Assembly: GCF_010183535.1 (NCBI RefSeq)
Contig: NC_071329.1
Location: 11,904,001 to 11,968,000 of the forward strand
Length of the DNA stretch: 64,000 nt
Origin: Caenorhabditis remanei
Taxonomy: Eukaryota > Nematoda > Chromadorea > Rhabditida > Rhabditidae
Direction: 5' to 3'
A program made the position numbers and the translations under genes. This document shows, in pieces, positions 51,301 to 61,926 of this stretch. The notes under the pieces were generated by a model that did not search any database, was not told where the DNA came from, and saw only the letters and a list, made by a program, of their open reading frames with translations. The first letter of the stretch is position 1. Every line of letters begins with the position of its first letter.

Positions 51301-51955
51301 CTCTGACTCGTTTCTGCCATCCAGACACATTCTTCTTCTGAAAAATAATATTTTTTAAAAATAGAGTAAAAATGAGTCGGAAAAATGATAAAACTTGTCA
51401 AATAGACAATAAATAATCATTGGAAAAAATGGAAAAATGCAGCCAAACTCCAATTTGTATTGGAGCGAATATACAGTTGCTGCACGACTGTTGTGAGATT
51501 GTTGCACAACTGGTGCATGCCCCAAAACCAAGGGAACCATCAGTCGCAGTGGCGTGAAAGCTGTGTAACTGTTGCATATGTTCAGATTTTTCCTAATTGC
51601 TGTGGAACTGTTGCAATCTTGTCGCGTAACTGTTGCAAAAGCTGTGAATGCTGCGTAACTGTTGCGGGAAGTAGCCGAGAAGTCATGTTTTTAAAGCTGC
51701 AAACTAGGAACAATCTGATTTTTGATACTCTTACAAAAACATGAAAGGTGTTTTTTAAAGGAAAAAAAACCAAAAAATACCGTCGGAGCAGGCGGAAGAG
51801 GAAGGAAATGACACGTTTCGAAAAGCATTTGTCCATTCATTGAAGGGTGATGAGACGGTGGAACATCGCAACAATTCCTGAAAACAAAACATACAGGATA
51901 TGAAGTTTTGTTTTGCATCTGAACTTACAAAAGCGATACTGTAGCTCTCATTCAT
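48302..51955 (-). CDS. exons of an unrecognised gene with a one-base frame break
   Basis: Six canonical exons lie in order: 51929-51955 (MNESYSIAF), 51781-51877, 51218-51337, 51079-51172, 50405-50476 and 48302-48365. The first three read in one frame to a stop at 51222-51224 and would give a 79-aa product. The last three are open in a frame that can only be entered if one base is gained in the six-A run of exon 3 (51261-51266). Then the sequence flows from IIRLFDKK into TWTFEAFSARDYLKI and VDELGAPDVYRYKRLGNFID, through YRDALTSSCSDLIETVLAL, to GFIPDSPHRPSLSTLSESG. I recognise no family. This may be an assembly error, a real mutation, or two transcripts. The downstream gene at 45.1-47.8 kb may be its 3' half; the linking exon near 47.8-48.2 kb is unresolved. 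Confidence 0.45.
49306..49637. mobile_element. hAT-type MITE with 8-bp TSD
   Basis: The element proper spans 49314-49629. It starts CAGGGTTGGGAAATT and ends AATTTCCCAACCCTG, flanked by CATGTAAA on both sides (49306-49313, 49630-49637). CAGGG-type termini and an 8-bp duplication are typical of hAT elements. Inside each end is a GC-rich, palindromic GGCCCGGCCCGG-like tract unlike the AT-rich surroundings. No transposase is encoded. It lies in the large interval between exons 48302-48365 and 50405-50476. Confidence 0.88.
50812..51679. repeat. imperfect inverted repeat enclosing two exons
   Basis: The left arm begins CTCGGCTACTTTCCGC (50812) and the right arm ends with its near-complement GCGGGAAGTAGCCGAG (51679). 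Similarity continues inward through repeated AACTGTTGCA/TGCTGC words over roughly 130-200 bp per arm. No clear target duplication is visible. Exons 51079-51172 and 51218-51337 lie between the arms, so a transcript of this region could fold into a long hairpin holding both exons. Confidence 0.65.
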
Positions 51956-52484
51956 AAGACGTTATCTGAAAAAAGAAATAAAAGTAGTAAGAAATGAAAA
52001 TGAAAAGGACAAACATAAAACATTCTATGAAAATTGAAGTAGCTTGTCTAGGGAATGACATTTTGAACAGGACAAAACCACCGAAATAAAGGTTTATGAG
52101 CTCACTTTTTGTTCTATTTTTATCTCTTCTAAATGTTAAAAGTTTCAGATAATTAAAGACGGTTTCATAAAACATTTTATGTCGCAGTGAGGACTTCTGA
52201 ATTTGAAAAAGACGGGGTTGAAAACTGAAAAAAACAACTAGATGATTTATCGAGAATTCGAAAAATCAAATAACCGTTCGAAGAAAAAGCAAAACTGAAA
52301 CAAAAACACAATTTGAGGAATCAGTTTTTCGACAGGTGAAATCTAGAAATTTTGAAATCCAGATGGAAAATCGGCAGTGTTGAAATGGGAAAGCGAAATG
52401 ACATTTCCCTTTTCCACCCACTTTTTGGGAAGAATCAAGAAGCGATGAACATAAATGAATAAATGATGAATCATACCTTTTTCT
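51956..52484. other. intergenic region
   Basis: The minus-strand acceptor at 51966-51971 marks the 5' end of the gene to the left, either an SL site or a 5' UTR intron. The remaining roughly 500 bp are AT-rich with no exon-like reading. Confidence 0.45.
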
Positions 52485-52870
52485 GTGCAGAAATGTTTGA
52501 AAAGGAATAGATCATTGTCGTTTTCAGTATCTTCTGAGATAGATTTCGTGAATTCAGAAGGCGTTGTTATGAAGGAAAAGGTTCCCGAAGAAATCATTTA
52601 TGTGAATGTCAAAAAGAAAAAAAAAACGAAAGGTAACTTGATTTATTTGGTTCAATTTGACAAACATTTGATTGGATTGAGAATAAAGATTGGAGCCAGA
52701 CGGCGGGGCGATAAAAACGAAGATCATCGTTTGAATGAATAGAAATTGCAGAAAAAAAGGTTTTAATTTTCATTTTCTATTTGTAAGACTGGAAAAGAAA
52801 TGAAGATTTTCAGATTCGTGAGGATTCAGATGCCTTTCAAACTAGGAGAAGGGACCTTCTCAACTCTTAA
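52485..52870 (+). CDS. possible small gene with 8-nt microexon
   Basis: Exons 52485-52632, 52752-52759 and 52814-52870 join in phase and end in TAA. The product would contain SEIDFVNSEGVV, then MKEKVPEEIIYVNV, a Lys-rich patch, and IREDSDAFQTRRRDLLNS. All three exons have proper acceptor and donor signals. The middle one is only eight bases (AAAAAAAG), and without it the reading frame is lost. I cannot find the true start. Either an upstream exon is missing, or translation begins at the internal ATG at 52569, giving about 42 codons. No family is recognised. It is charged and soluble. Confidence 0.35.
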
Positions 52871-54745
52871 TTATCGACATTTTCAAGTTCAAAAAGTCTC
52901 CGAAAGAACTCATTTTCAAAGTGAAGATTATTATCTTCCACACTGCAGATGTCCAGGTCTCTTCTCGCTGGTAATGACGAATTCCCCTCTTCCTTTTTCT
53001 TTTTTCTTTCTTTTTCCATGCTCATCTACTGGTCTCAATTCATAATTTTCTGCTTCGTCGCTTCATGTTTTAATTAAGAACGATGTGTGGCGGAGGGCGA
53101 AAAAAGAGACAAATGAATAGGAGAGAGAAGTTCGAAAAGGCGAGTAAAAGTGCGGAAAGAGAGCAACGATTTGCATTATCTGAAGACGAGAGTAGAATGA
53201 TAATTAGGAGAAGAAAATAGAAGAAAAGTAGAAAAAGGACGGGAAAAGGAACTGCGGAAGAGAAAATTCAGATTAATTGAATTCCGGAAAAACATAAGAA
53301 ATCTAAGTGTCAGATCTAGTTTTTCAAAAAGAATTTTTGAAATATGTATTCTTTGAAAAAAGAAGACGTCAGCTGACAGGAACACGTCAAGATTCAAATC
53401 GAAACATTAAATCTCAACAAAAAAATTTTTTAGATCCGACAATAAATAAAGTTGACATAAGTCAAATAAAGTTCAAACTAGACTCCACTAGAAAATGTAA
53501 AATAGATGTAGATATATTTTTAAAAAAACCTCAAAATCTTCTATTAATTTAGAATCCCGCACTCCTTTAAGAGAAATTCCATCATTTTCGTCATGTCAAT
53601 TGTGAAGATAAACTACAGTACTACTGAAAAGAAAAAAAATTTGAAAAAATCGTTTTTTTTTCAACAGAATTTTGTGATTTTCCAGTACTAGTCTGAAGCA
53701 TTTTCTCACCGAAAATCATTATAATTTTCCCTTCAGATGAAACACAAAACTGAACGAAAAACTTTCGGAAGCTAAACAAATCATGTCAAAACACTGACAC
53801 TTTGATGTAGAATACGTTTTCTATTATGTTCTTCTTTTTCTTTTGTTTTGAAGTGTTTGTTTTTTGGAGGCGGCTTTCCGATTAGAAAACACAAAAAAAT
53901 TGGGAAATCTCGGTTCAATGGAAAAAACATTTTTACATCTCATTTTTATAGTTAAATGATATTTCTGTGGTTTTCAGAGAAGAAGCAAAACTCGATGTCA
54001 AAAATCTTTGAGGTAGCACGAGGAGAGTTCACAGAAATTGGACAAGTCAGAACGGAGTTATCCGAGAATAACTGCTTGCTAAAAGATACAAAAAGAGCGA
54101 TTCCTTTTGGCTTCAACTTCTGTGTAGTGTGAATAAAGAACAGAAGAAAGAAGTAACTTCTTATTCACCTGTCACTCGTTTTTCTCTTTCTCAAACAAAC
54201 AAACATTCAATCAAAATGAAAAAAAAGCGAGAAAAAAAGAAGTTGAGATTGGGTATGAAGTATGTAACCAGAAGAGACATGTGAGTAGTTATGAATTAAT
54301 GATCGGGGTCCTCGCTTTTTCGGATTGAACTATTTTCTCTCGGATTCGGGTTATAAACAGCTTCATCCCAATCTATTTCAGTTAGTTAGTCTTCTATTCA
54401 ACTGATAAAAAATGAATTGGTTGGAGAGCACAAAGCGTGAGAATTAACACAGAAAAAGGTTTCAACGACTGCAATCTTTCGTTTTCTTTCTTTCAGAACT
54501 TCTTTTTTGGTCTCCAACCAAAATTCATCAATTTCCCGCCCACTTTTTTCAAGTCACGAGTGCACAACTCGTCTGAAATCTATTCATTCCTGGTTTAATT
54601 TTGGAAGAATTCGTCCTTTTGTTTATTCTGCCTTCTGAAGAAGCCACGTCATGAGAATGTCAGAAGAAGTGTCACTTTGAGAAATTAAAGAATTTATATT
54701 CAACTGAAAGTAAAAACGGGAAAAAAAGAGAAAGACACTGAAAAT
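52871..54745. other. intergenic region, no supported gene
   Basis: 1.9 kb with only short low-complexity frames. A Lys-rich open frame at about 53307-53552 has no splice partners or start context. It presumably includes the 3' UTR of the degenerin to the right. Confidence 0.5.
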
Positions 54746-57700
54746 CTACACGTAAGACTGTTTATCATCATCATCGTCATCATTCGTTTTCTGCTCTTTT
54801 TGAGCTCGTCGTTTCGGTGGAGGAGTTCGGAAAAGAGGAACTCCGTGTGCATCTGAGAATTCGGATACAGATATTGGTTCAGTATCCGGAATTGGAGATT
54901 CGTCACGAGGAACTGTTCGTGGCGGACGGGGGCTGGAATGGTAACCGGATGTGGAGCTCTCTCGATTGTCGTCACTAGAAGAAGAAGAAATAACAGAAAA
55001 ATAAGAAATTAGAATAACTCACTGTCTATTTGTAGGAGAAGAGGCTTCCAAATACCTCGAATCGTGGTAGTAATATTGATCTTCTGAAAATTAAACTGTT
55101 TATTTTTAAATTGCAGCTAAATAAATCATGTTCCTCGAATGTTTCCATTTCATTCTCAAACATTTTCTAACGTGTCACAAAACCAGAAATTCCGAGAAGT
55201 TTTCATTTCAAACCATATGCCTTTGTAATGTCTATGAAAAGTATATATACTTTTTTTCACCTACATGTTACTTTCCCACAGAATGATAAACTATGAGAAG
55301 AGTACCATTCAACGTGTCAATGACACATCAGCAAATCTAACATTTCACATTTTGTACTCTTCTCATCGGCTCCTCTAGATTCTTCCCAAAAAAAGAAATG
55401 AGCAAGTACTTCAGTGCCACTTCGTGTAATCATCTTCGTGTCACAACCGAAATCTTGCCAATATCCTCCGAGCTGTCCTTCCTTTTTTCTACGACCTACC
55501 ACTCATTTTATGGGATTCTTCCCTTTTTCTACACCATCCATTTTCCTTCATCCCTTTTTTCCAATCTCCGCCCAATTGCTCTTTCTCATTTCTTCTCATA
55601 TCCTGGTGTCATTCATTGTTCCTCTCAACTGATAGTCTCATTTATTCTATATAACCCACTTTCACACATGCACTGTCATTCTGCGTCTCTCTTTCAGCCC
55701 TATTCTGTAGTTGAATGAATGAATTTACTGGGACATATGTATGGTGTAAGAAAGAGAAAAAGCATTGGAGGACCTCCTGTCTTTTCGGCTCCTTTCTACC
55801 CGTCTCTCGGCCTTTTATGTATTTGTTCTTGCTTCGAGAAGCGATGATTTCTCTATTCTATCGGCGCGTTTTTTTCTCCTTTTTTGTTACTCGATGTTCT
55901 TCTTTCCAGTTTTATCTCTACCGTTTGCCACGTCTTAATTAATTCAATTGAAGGTGATATGGTTAGATGGAATAGATCAAGGCGTCATGATCGAAGAGGA
56001 GTAGGAGGATTCTTTGTCGAAGACAGTTCTAGAGAAAATGAGGAAGATTCAGATGACGAATATGATGAGAGCATTCTGAAACTACTGCCTGATGGAGAGG
56101 ATGAAGATAATCACAGAGATTCAATGATTAGGTATGATTCAACATTTATGTGAACTACAGTACTCCTAAAGTTTTGAGGTTGACTCATCGTGTCACTTGA
56201 TATTCTGAGCGATTCTATTCATAGAAAATGTAAATTGAGAAAGTTGTTCATATCACCAATTTTTTTGGTTGCACCGTGAGAAAATATAAAAAAGACTCTA
56301 CAGCTCTTTTCAAAACGAGATATAGGTTATGATGAGTATTGTAGTCTTCCGGAAATGAAGATAATTTACTAAACAAGTGAAGAATTTCTATTTCAGAATG
56401 GCTTACATTCCACTCTTGCTTTTCGCCGTGTTCTTTTATCCAGGAGTTTTTGTTTTTGCTGTTGTTCTTGAGAATGCAGCCTATGTTCAGTGAGTTATCA
56501 TTCTCTATATATTTTCAGAAAATTCGTTTTCAGAAAAGAACGAAATTCGGAGCGTCAAAAAGAAAAAGAATCATTCGGACTCCTTACGCCATCAATGACC
56601 ACAATACTAGAGGACCGTTCTATATACGAACGTAATTTATTCTCATTGATACTTGTCGAGTACTAAAAATTACTAGTTACAGATGAAATCAAATTTCTCA
56701 GGACGTGTAATATGCACCTCACTTATTCAACATTGGTCAATGTAATTCTTGAACTTACTGCACTTGCATACTCTTTCTTTCTTCTCACTGTTGATCGATT
56801 CTACACCTACCCTCTGATGCAGATAATTTTGAATTTTGTCATTCGCTGTAATAATGGTTACTGTCAAAATAGCTCTCGTTTTCTTGGACCAGCTGACATT
56901 ATCGGAAGCATGACATTAGATATCATATTAGATTCTGTGGATTGGACAAATTATGAAGGGATTTTTGTTAACTTCTCATTTTTTAAGCCATGTCCACTTG
57001 TTTTTACGTTATTTCCTCTTTTTCTCGCCGTTCTTCAAGTTTTCGCTACCGAGAAGCATAATCATGTATATAAAAGTGAACGGCTCATGAGAAAACATAT
57101 TAGAGAACGTTATATTCGAGAGCTACACTTTCATCATTTCGACAACGATTTACTTAATTCGTGAATTGAGAAAATGATTGCCCCCTCATCCTCCGAATAA
57201 ATTATTAAGAGTTACTGTACTTGCAAATGTGTGCACCGTGTTTGCGGAATTGCTCGCGACGCGGCTCGCGTCGCGGTTGCTAGAAAAATATTTTTCCGAG
57301 TTTTTAACCAATTAATTGAATATTGGCTAATACATCTCGAAAAGGTTTCACTGTTTTATCCGTTTTCCCGATTTTTAATATTCTTAATATTCTGAATTCA
57401 TCGCATTATTTCAGTACGAGAACAGAAGTCGCCAGCATGAACCCGTTCTTATTGTCCTACAAGGTTCTTCGTAAAGGTACCGGATCATTCCAACGTGAGT
57501 GAATCTTCGCATTTTATTTTGCACGAACTCTTTTCTTTTCAGATGCGACGATGCCGGAAGTCGCGAAAAGTCTCAACAGAATCGGACATTTCTGCCTCAA
57601 TGTCTTCGCCACTACTGCTCTGATTATCGCCTTGATGATTTTCATCGAATCAAAGTTGCTGACCACGTCACAGATAGAGCAATGCGCACCAAACTGCGTT

Positions 57701-60700
57701 GCTGTACTCTACGCGTTCGCAATGTGGATGCAACTGGCGACCGTTCGCTATCGCAACGTCGTTCCACTTGTTCTCACCGTAGCTATCGAGCTGTTCATTC
57801 TCGGATTGGTTATGGCCACGAAGCTACCATCTGTGGCGATTTTTCAAATCAGAGAAGTCATGTTTTATGTTCTATTCGTCTTCATCACTATCGTCCGATT
57901 GGTCTACATGCTCATCCTATACAAAGTACTCCAGTTCAAAAACCCTCGCTTTACCCTCGCGACGACAGTTTTCCTGAAGCCGACCAACACTCCTGTCACA
58001 TTTTCGTCAGTTTTGGCACCACAAGAGCTCGACCCAACGAACCCGTACTATCCACAAACCGTCTACAACAGTAACCAAGTTAAAAGTAATCTTCTAGACA
58101 AGTCTCTTACCTAAACATTCACCAGTTTCACTCTTGTTTCCACTTTTGTTCTATATTGTTGTTCTTTCTGTTGAACCTTTCTCTTTTTTAATAAAATAAT
58201 AAAACGAAACCCGCCTGGATGTGGATGTTGATCATCGTGATAACTTGGAGGCTGCGAGTGCCTCTGCACTTGGTCGAGAAAGTGTTTTATTTCAGAAGGA
58301 GTCAATGTCGAATTTGCAGAAGGATCATTCATTTGCGCCCAGATGTTTTTCCTCATTTTTGAGTCTTCACTGGATGTTCGCGATCGGAACCTTTCAGCTT
58401 GTTCTTCTTCCTCAGCGGTGTACCTTTAAACATGAATGCGTTGAAAACTACGGAACTTTCAATCGAACCTTCTTTGATAACTTTGGCTCTTTTTCTTGTA
58501 AATCGGTTCCCTCTGTTTTTCTACTTCTTTCTTACAACAGCTGCAAGTAGCCACTTTCTTCACTTGGCGCGTCAAGGCATCCCTGAATACGGAATTGTAA
58601 GGTCGAATGAACTGTAAAAGAACTCACATTGGAATACATTTCATATTTCTTGCTCGTTTTCCACATAATCCGTATTGAATACAGAGATACACAATTTCAA
58701 TAATTGTGAGCAACGATGCTCCTAAAAACAGTCCAAGTGCTCCACCAATATCACAAGCAAGACTCCAGAAACCATAAGTTCTATCTTGACTCCAAACTTC
58801 AAGATTCATTCGATGCAAAAATATATTCACCATCGCGAAATTATCTCCAACAAACTTATTTCCAAATTGGAAATTTTCCAAATAATCCGGAAGTTCTTCT
58901 TTGAAAAGTTTACCATAAGCTGCTTGAAGTTCTCGATAACTTTTCTTGAAACTATGCAACATTTTTCCAGCTTCTTTTCTCAACTTTCCAGATGCACAAT
59001 CATGCATTTCAATTATCAACTTTTCAAATTTCTGACGATTTTCTTTCTTTCCATCGCCGAAAAACATGATTGCTCCAGTCTTCCCAGCACTTCCACGTTG
59101 CAAATAATACTCAACTTTCGGCCAATCAGCTTGAACTTCATCGATTTGTTTGACAAGTGTTGTATCAAGATCTTTGATTAAAGGTTGATAATATGACTGA
59201 AAACTACTTATTTTTCATTCCAGAAGTCTTTAGTTCCCTCACCTCATAAAAGTCATCTTCGAAAAAGTGTTTCATTTGTCTCGATTGCATTTTCTCAGCC
59301 CATGCTCTACGTTGTAATTTGTTCAACTCGTACTGATTCATCAATTCAATAATTCTGTCCATTCTTGAGAAATCTCCATTTATTGATCTGAGATATGAAT
59401 CCGGCATGAATACGTGCCACAGCTTCTCCATCTGAAACACAATAAATTTACTGTCGATGACTGTTTCTGATTTACAATTCTCAAAATGATAGCAATCTCT
59501 TCTGCCACGTCATCAACTTTGTCGCCATATCTTGATTTCAAATCTCCAATTGACATATATCTTGTTGAGTTTCTCTCGAAGCCGTTTTCATCCAGGAGCT
59601 GAAAGAATTCAGATGCAAAGGGAGAGTTTGGAATAAAAGAAAACGCACGAAGAACATTTGATTCGCTTTTTTCTCTTCACTGGTTATAGGTCTAGACTCC
59701 AGAATGCTGATGACTTCACGATGTCTTTCACTGAAATTCGAGAAGCATGTCAAGTTGGATAATCGATCAGCGACACCACTGAATGTGTCAGAATGCCATC
59801 CCCACTTCTGACGCTCAATTCTGAAATATTTCATTTAATTTCGAAAAACGAAGTAGATTACTCACGAGATTATAGCATTACGAAGCCTCGTAATCAATCT
59901 TCTCGATCTTAAAAATATATCTTCCTGATGTCTCGCTTGCATTTCATAAGCTCTATGAGCATCCCTTTTGATTCTCATTACTTGCTTTTCATCCAGATAA
60001 GCACTATCTTCACAAGAGAATGTCTCTCCACCAGATACTGTTGAAAATGCAACATTCTCATCCAGTTCTTCTTGTTCCACGTCATCTTCGTCGTCTTCTT
60101 CTTGCTCTTCGATCAGAGCTGGCATCAAATTTTGAGGAAGACGATTCATGTCCTGAAAATGGGCAAACGTAGTTATAAGTTTGAAAAATAAACTATGATC
60201 AGACCTGCCAAGCAGTGTAGTCAATTGATTTACATGGCGGAAGACACGCACTCGCTGTTCCTTCTTCTCTTACTCTTTTCATTGCTTTTTGAGCACATCC
60301 GAAGTATTGATCCACGTTGCAAGCACCCATTTTCAAATCTGAAATTTAATTTCCTAGTATAATTTCAATTTCTTCTGGTTTACAATATTACCTGTTGAAT
60401 TACTGGTATACGCTCTTCTCAAAGTGCAATGACATGAATTCTCCACTTCTGTCATGTACTTTCTCAATGTACATGTTCGAATATTCTCTGGATTATTGAA
60501 ATCTGTACTCGCTTCAATCTGTTCATCGCTCTCTTCGACACAGTGAACACCGGGAAGTTTCGATCTCTGAAAACTAATAAATATAGCTGAATTCCTTTTG
60601 ATTTCCCCTCTTACATGTTGCATTTTGAATGGAATATCCATAGAATAACCAGACGGAACATTGACTCCATTCAGACTACTATCTGGGATATCCGTCTGAT

Positions 60701-61926
60701 TATAAATCAAAATCTTGAGTCCAGGAAGACTTTTAGTTCTGAAATGTTTTGTGCATGCATCCACTCTCTCGTAACTTTCAACATTCAGAAGAAGGCGGAG
60801 CCCATGTCCTTCTCCAGAACCAGTCACTTCGAATGGGTTATGTGGATCTGTATTTATGGCCCAACAGAGTCCAGTTGTCGTCCAAACTGCTTTAAAATCT
60901 GATAGTTTGCAAGATGTTCCGTTTGGCCAGGTACATCTAAAAGTTTTCAGTTTTGAATATTTCAATTTTCTCAAAAAAAAAAGAAAGTCGACAAACCCCA
61001 ATATCATCCTTGACTTCCAATGTGCTGCACTTCTCAAGAACTTGACTGCATCCATATCCCAAGATTTTCTCAGAACCTGAAGAGTTATATCTAGATTTAA
61101 AACAATGTCAATAGACTTACAGTATCAAAAACCGATTCAATATCATGACCCGTTGAAAGTAGAGACCCGCTGATTGATTTTGACCTTCTGTTCATTATTC
61201 GACCACCAGTCAAATATGTTAATCTGAAGCTTTCAGTTTTATAAATTTTAAAACCGATTGAAGTCATTACCTGAACTGATTATTATTGCAAATGGCGACG
61301 GTTGGAAATGGTATTTTACTGGGATATTCTGCTTCGATATTCGTGGCAACTGGTTCACTTATATACAATTTAATTTGAGAATAACATTGGACTAGTACCA
61401 AAATTACGAATGCAATTATGATTAGACACCACAGGCCTCTGAAAATAATAATTTTATAACGAAAGCTTGATAAAATAGATGAACCTGGTGACTGGATTTG
61501 CAGCATTGAGATGATGTACTGCATCCATGTTGGCATCTTTGAACGCATCCAGAAACTGTTTGTCACTTTCAACTTCTATTAATCCACTGTCAGTTTCCAC
61601 TGAAAATTAAGAATTTTTAAAACTAAATGGAAGAATGTTTTCAACCCAGCAGAACTTACCTAACGTGATTCGTCTTCCCGTTAATGATCCGAGTGATGCT
61701 CTGGAATTCAGTCTGGATCGGTTCAATGCACCCCGCGATCTAGAATCAAGAACAATTGAGTTAAAAATTTTGAAATATCATAAAGTTGTACCTGTATCTA
61801 CTGTAGGCCGGTTCGGATTCATTCCTCGCTTCTGGAATAAAGTTCTCGGCTAACCGCTCAGCCATGCGAACCATCTTGATCGAGGTCAGCCGCTCGGGAA
61901 GCCCGTCGCTCGTTGTTTCGTTTTCA
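54746..61926 (-). CDS. DEG/ENaC (degenerin) cation channel subunit
   Basis: Amiloride-type sodium channel subunit of about 1080 aa. Well-supported exons: 61792-61926, 61660-61739, 61485-61599, 61271-61438, 61121-61223, 60997-61076, 60615-60936, 60392-60566, 60205-60338, 59866-60152, 59649-59820, 59476-59598, 59243-59431 and 58628-59196. Less certain: 58525-58582, 58206-58410, 55023-55083 and 54746-54974. TM1 (WCLIIIAFVILVLV) is followed by the family motif FPTVAICNNNQF. The extracellular loop is Cys-rich (VENSCHCTLRRAY, ACLPPCKSIDYTAWQ) with an unusual acidic insert (EEQEEDDEDDVEQEELDE). TM2 contains the pore/selectivity signature GGALGLFLGASLLTIIEIVY. The tail ends in QSYV, a possible PDZ ligand. 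The first exon starts after an acceptor, so the true start is upstream or at the internal ATG (61874). UNC-105 and DEL-10 are possible relatives; not resolved. Confidence 0.88.
55084..55958. other. intronic sequence upstream of nested gene
   Basis: This lies inside the long degenerin intron on the minus strand and upstream of a plus-strand gene. It is pyrimidine-rich on the plus strand. No supported exon was found; it probably includes the nested gene's promoter. Confidence 0.4.
55959..57164 (+). CDS. multi-pass membrane protein, unknown family
   Basis: Predicted 286 aa, exons 55959-56131, 56397-56489, 56519-56631 and 56683-57164, all in phase with canonical ends. The N-terminal 58 residues are charged and acidic (SSRENEEDSDDEYDES), then TM1 (AYIPLLLFAVFFYPGVFVFA). 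A basic/acidic loop (FRKERNSERQKEKES) leads to TM2 (LVNVILELTALAYSFFLLT). A roughly 80-residue loop with cysteines (IRCNNGYCQNSS) precedes TM3 (PLVFTLFPLFLAVLQVF), and the end is basic and His-rich (MRKHIRERYIRELHFHH). The last intron must use the acceptor at 56681-56682 rather than the more T-rich one at about 56700 to keep frame. I do not recognise the family. It is nested antisense within a degenerin intron and lies 272 bp ahead of another membrane-protein gene. Confidence 0.75.
57407..57414 (+). promoter_or_regulatory. probable trans-splice acceptor, downstream cistron
   Basis: A TTATTTCAG-type acceptor lies 22 bases before the ATG of the four-pass protein and 250 bases after the stop of the upstream same-strand gene. 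That spacing is typical of a Caenorhabditis operon with SL2 addition. The operon is inferred from distance only. Confidence 0.4.
57437..58114 (+). CDS. four-pass membrane protein, unknown family
   Basis: Predicted 209 aa, exons 57437-57494 and 57543-58114, in phase. Four hydrophobic helices are clear: FCLNVFATTALIIALMIFI, CVAVLYAFAMWMQLA, VVPLVLTVAIELFILGLVMA and VMFYVLFVFITIVRLVYMLIL. A hydrophilic C-terminal tail of about 55 residues follows (TLATTVFLKPTNTPVTF ... YYPQTVYNSNQ). The small size and four helices with short loops recall tetraspan proteins, but there is no tetraspanin CCG motif or claudin signature, so I leave it unassigned. AATAAA-like signals follow at about 58188. It lies within the degenerin intron on the opposite strand, and its 3' UTR approaches or overlaps degenerin exon 58206-58410. 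Confidence 0.8.

Noticed and set aside
53307..53552. plus-strand Lys/Asn-rich open frame
   Set aside because: AT-rich low-complexity reading without splice signals or start context.
56450..56635. alternative plus-strand frame through the second and third exons of the membrane-protein gene
   Set aside because: It cannot be joined in phase to the first exon. The chosen frame joins all four exons without a stop.
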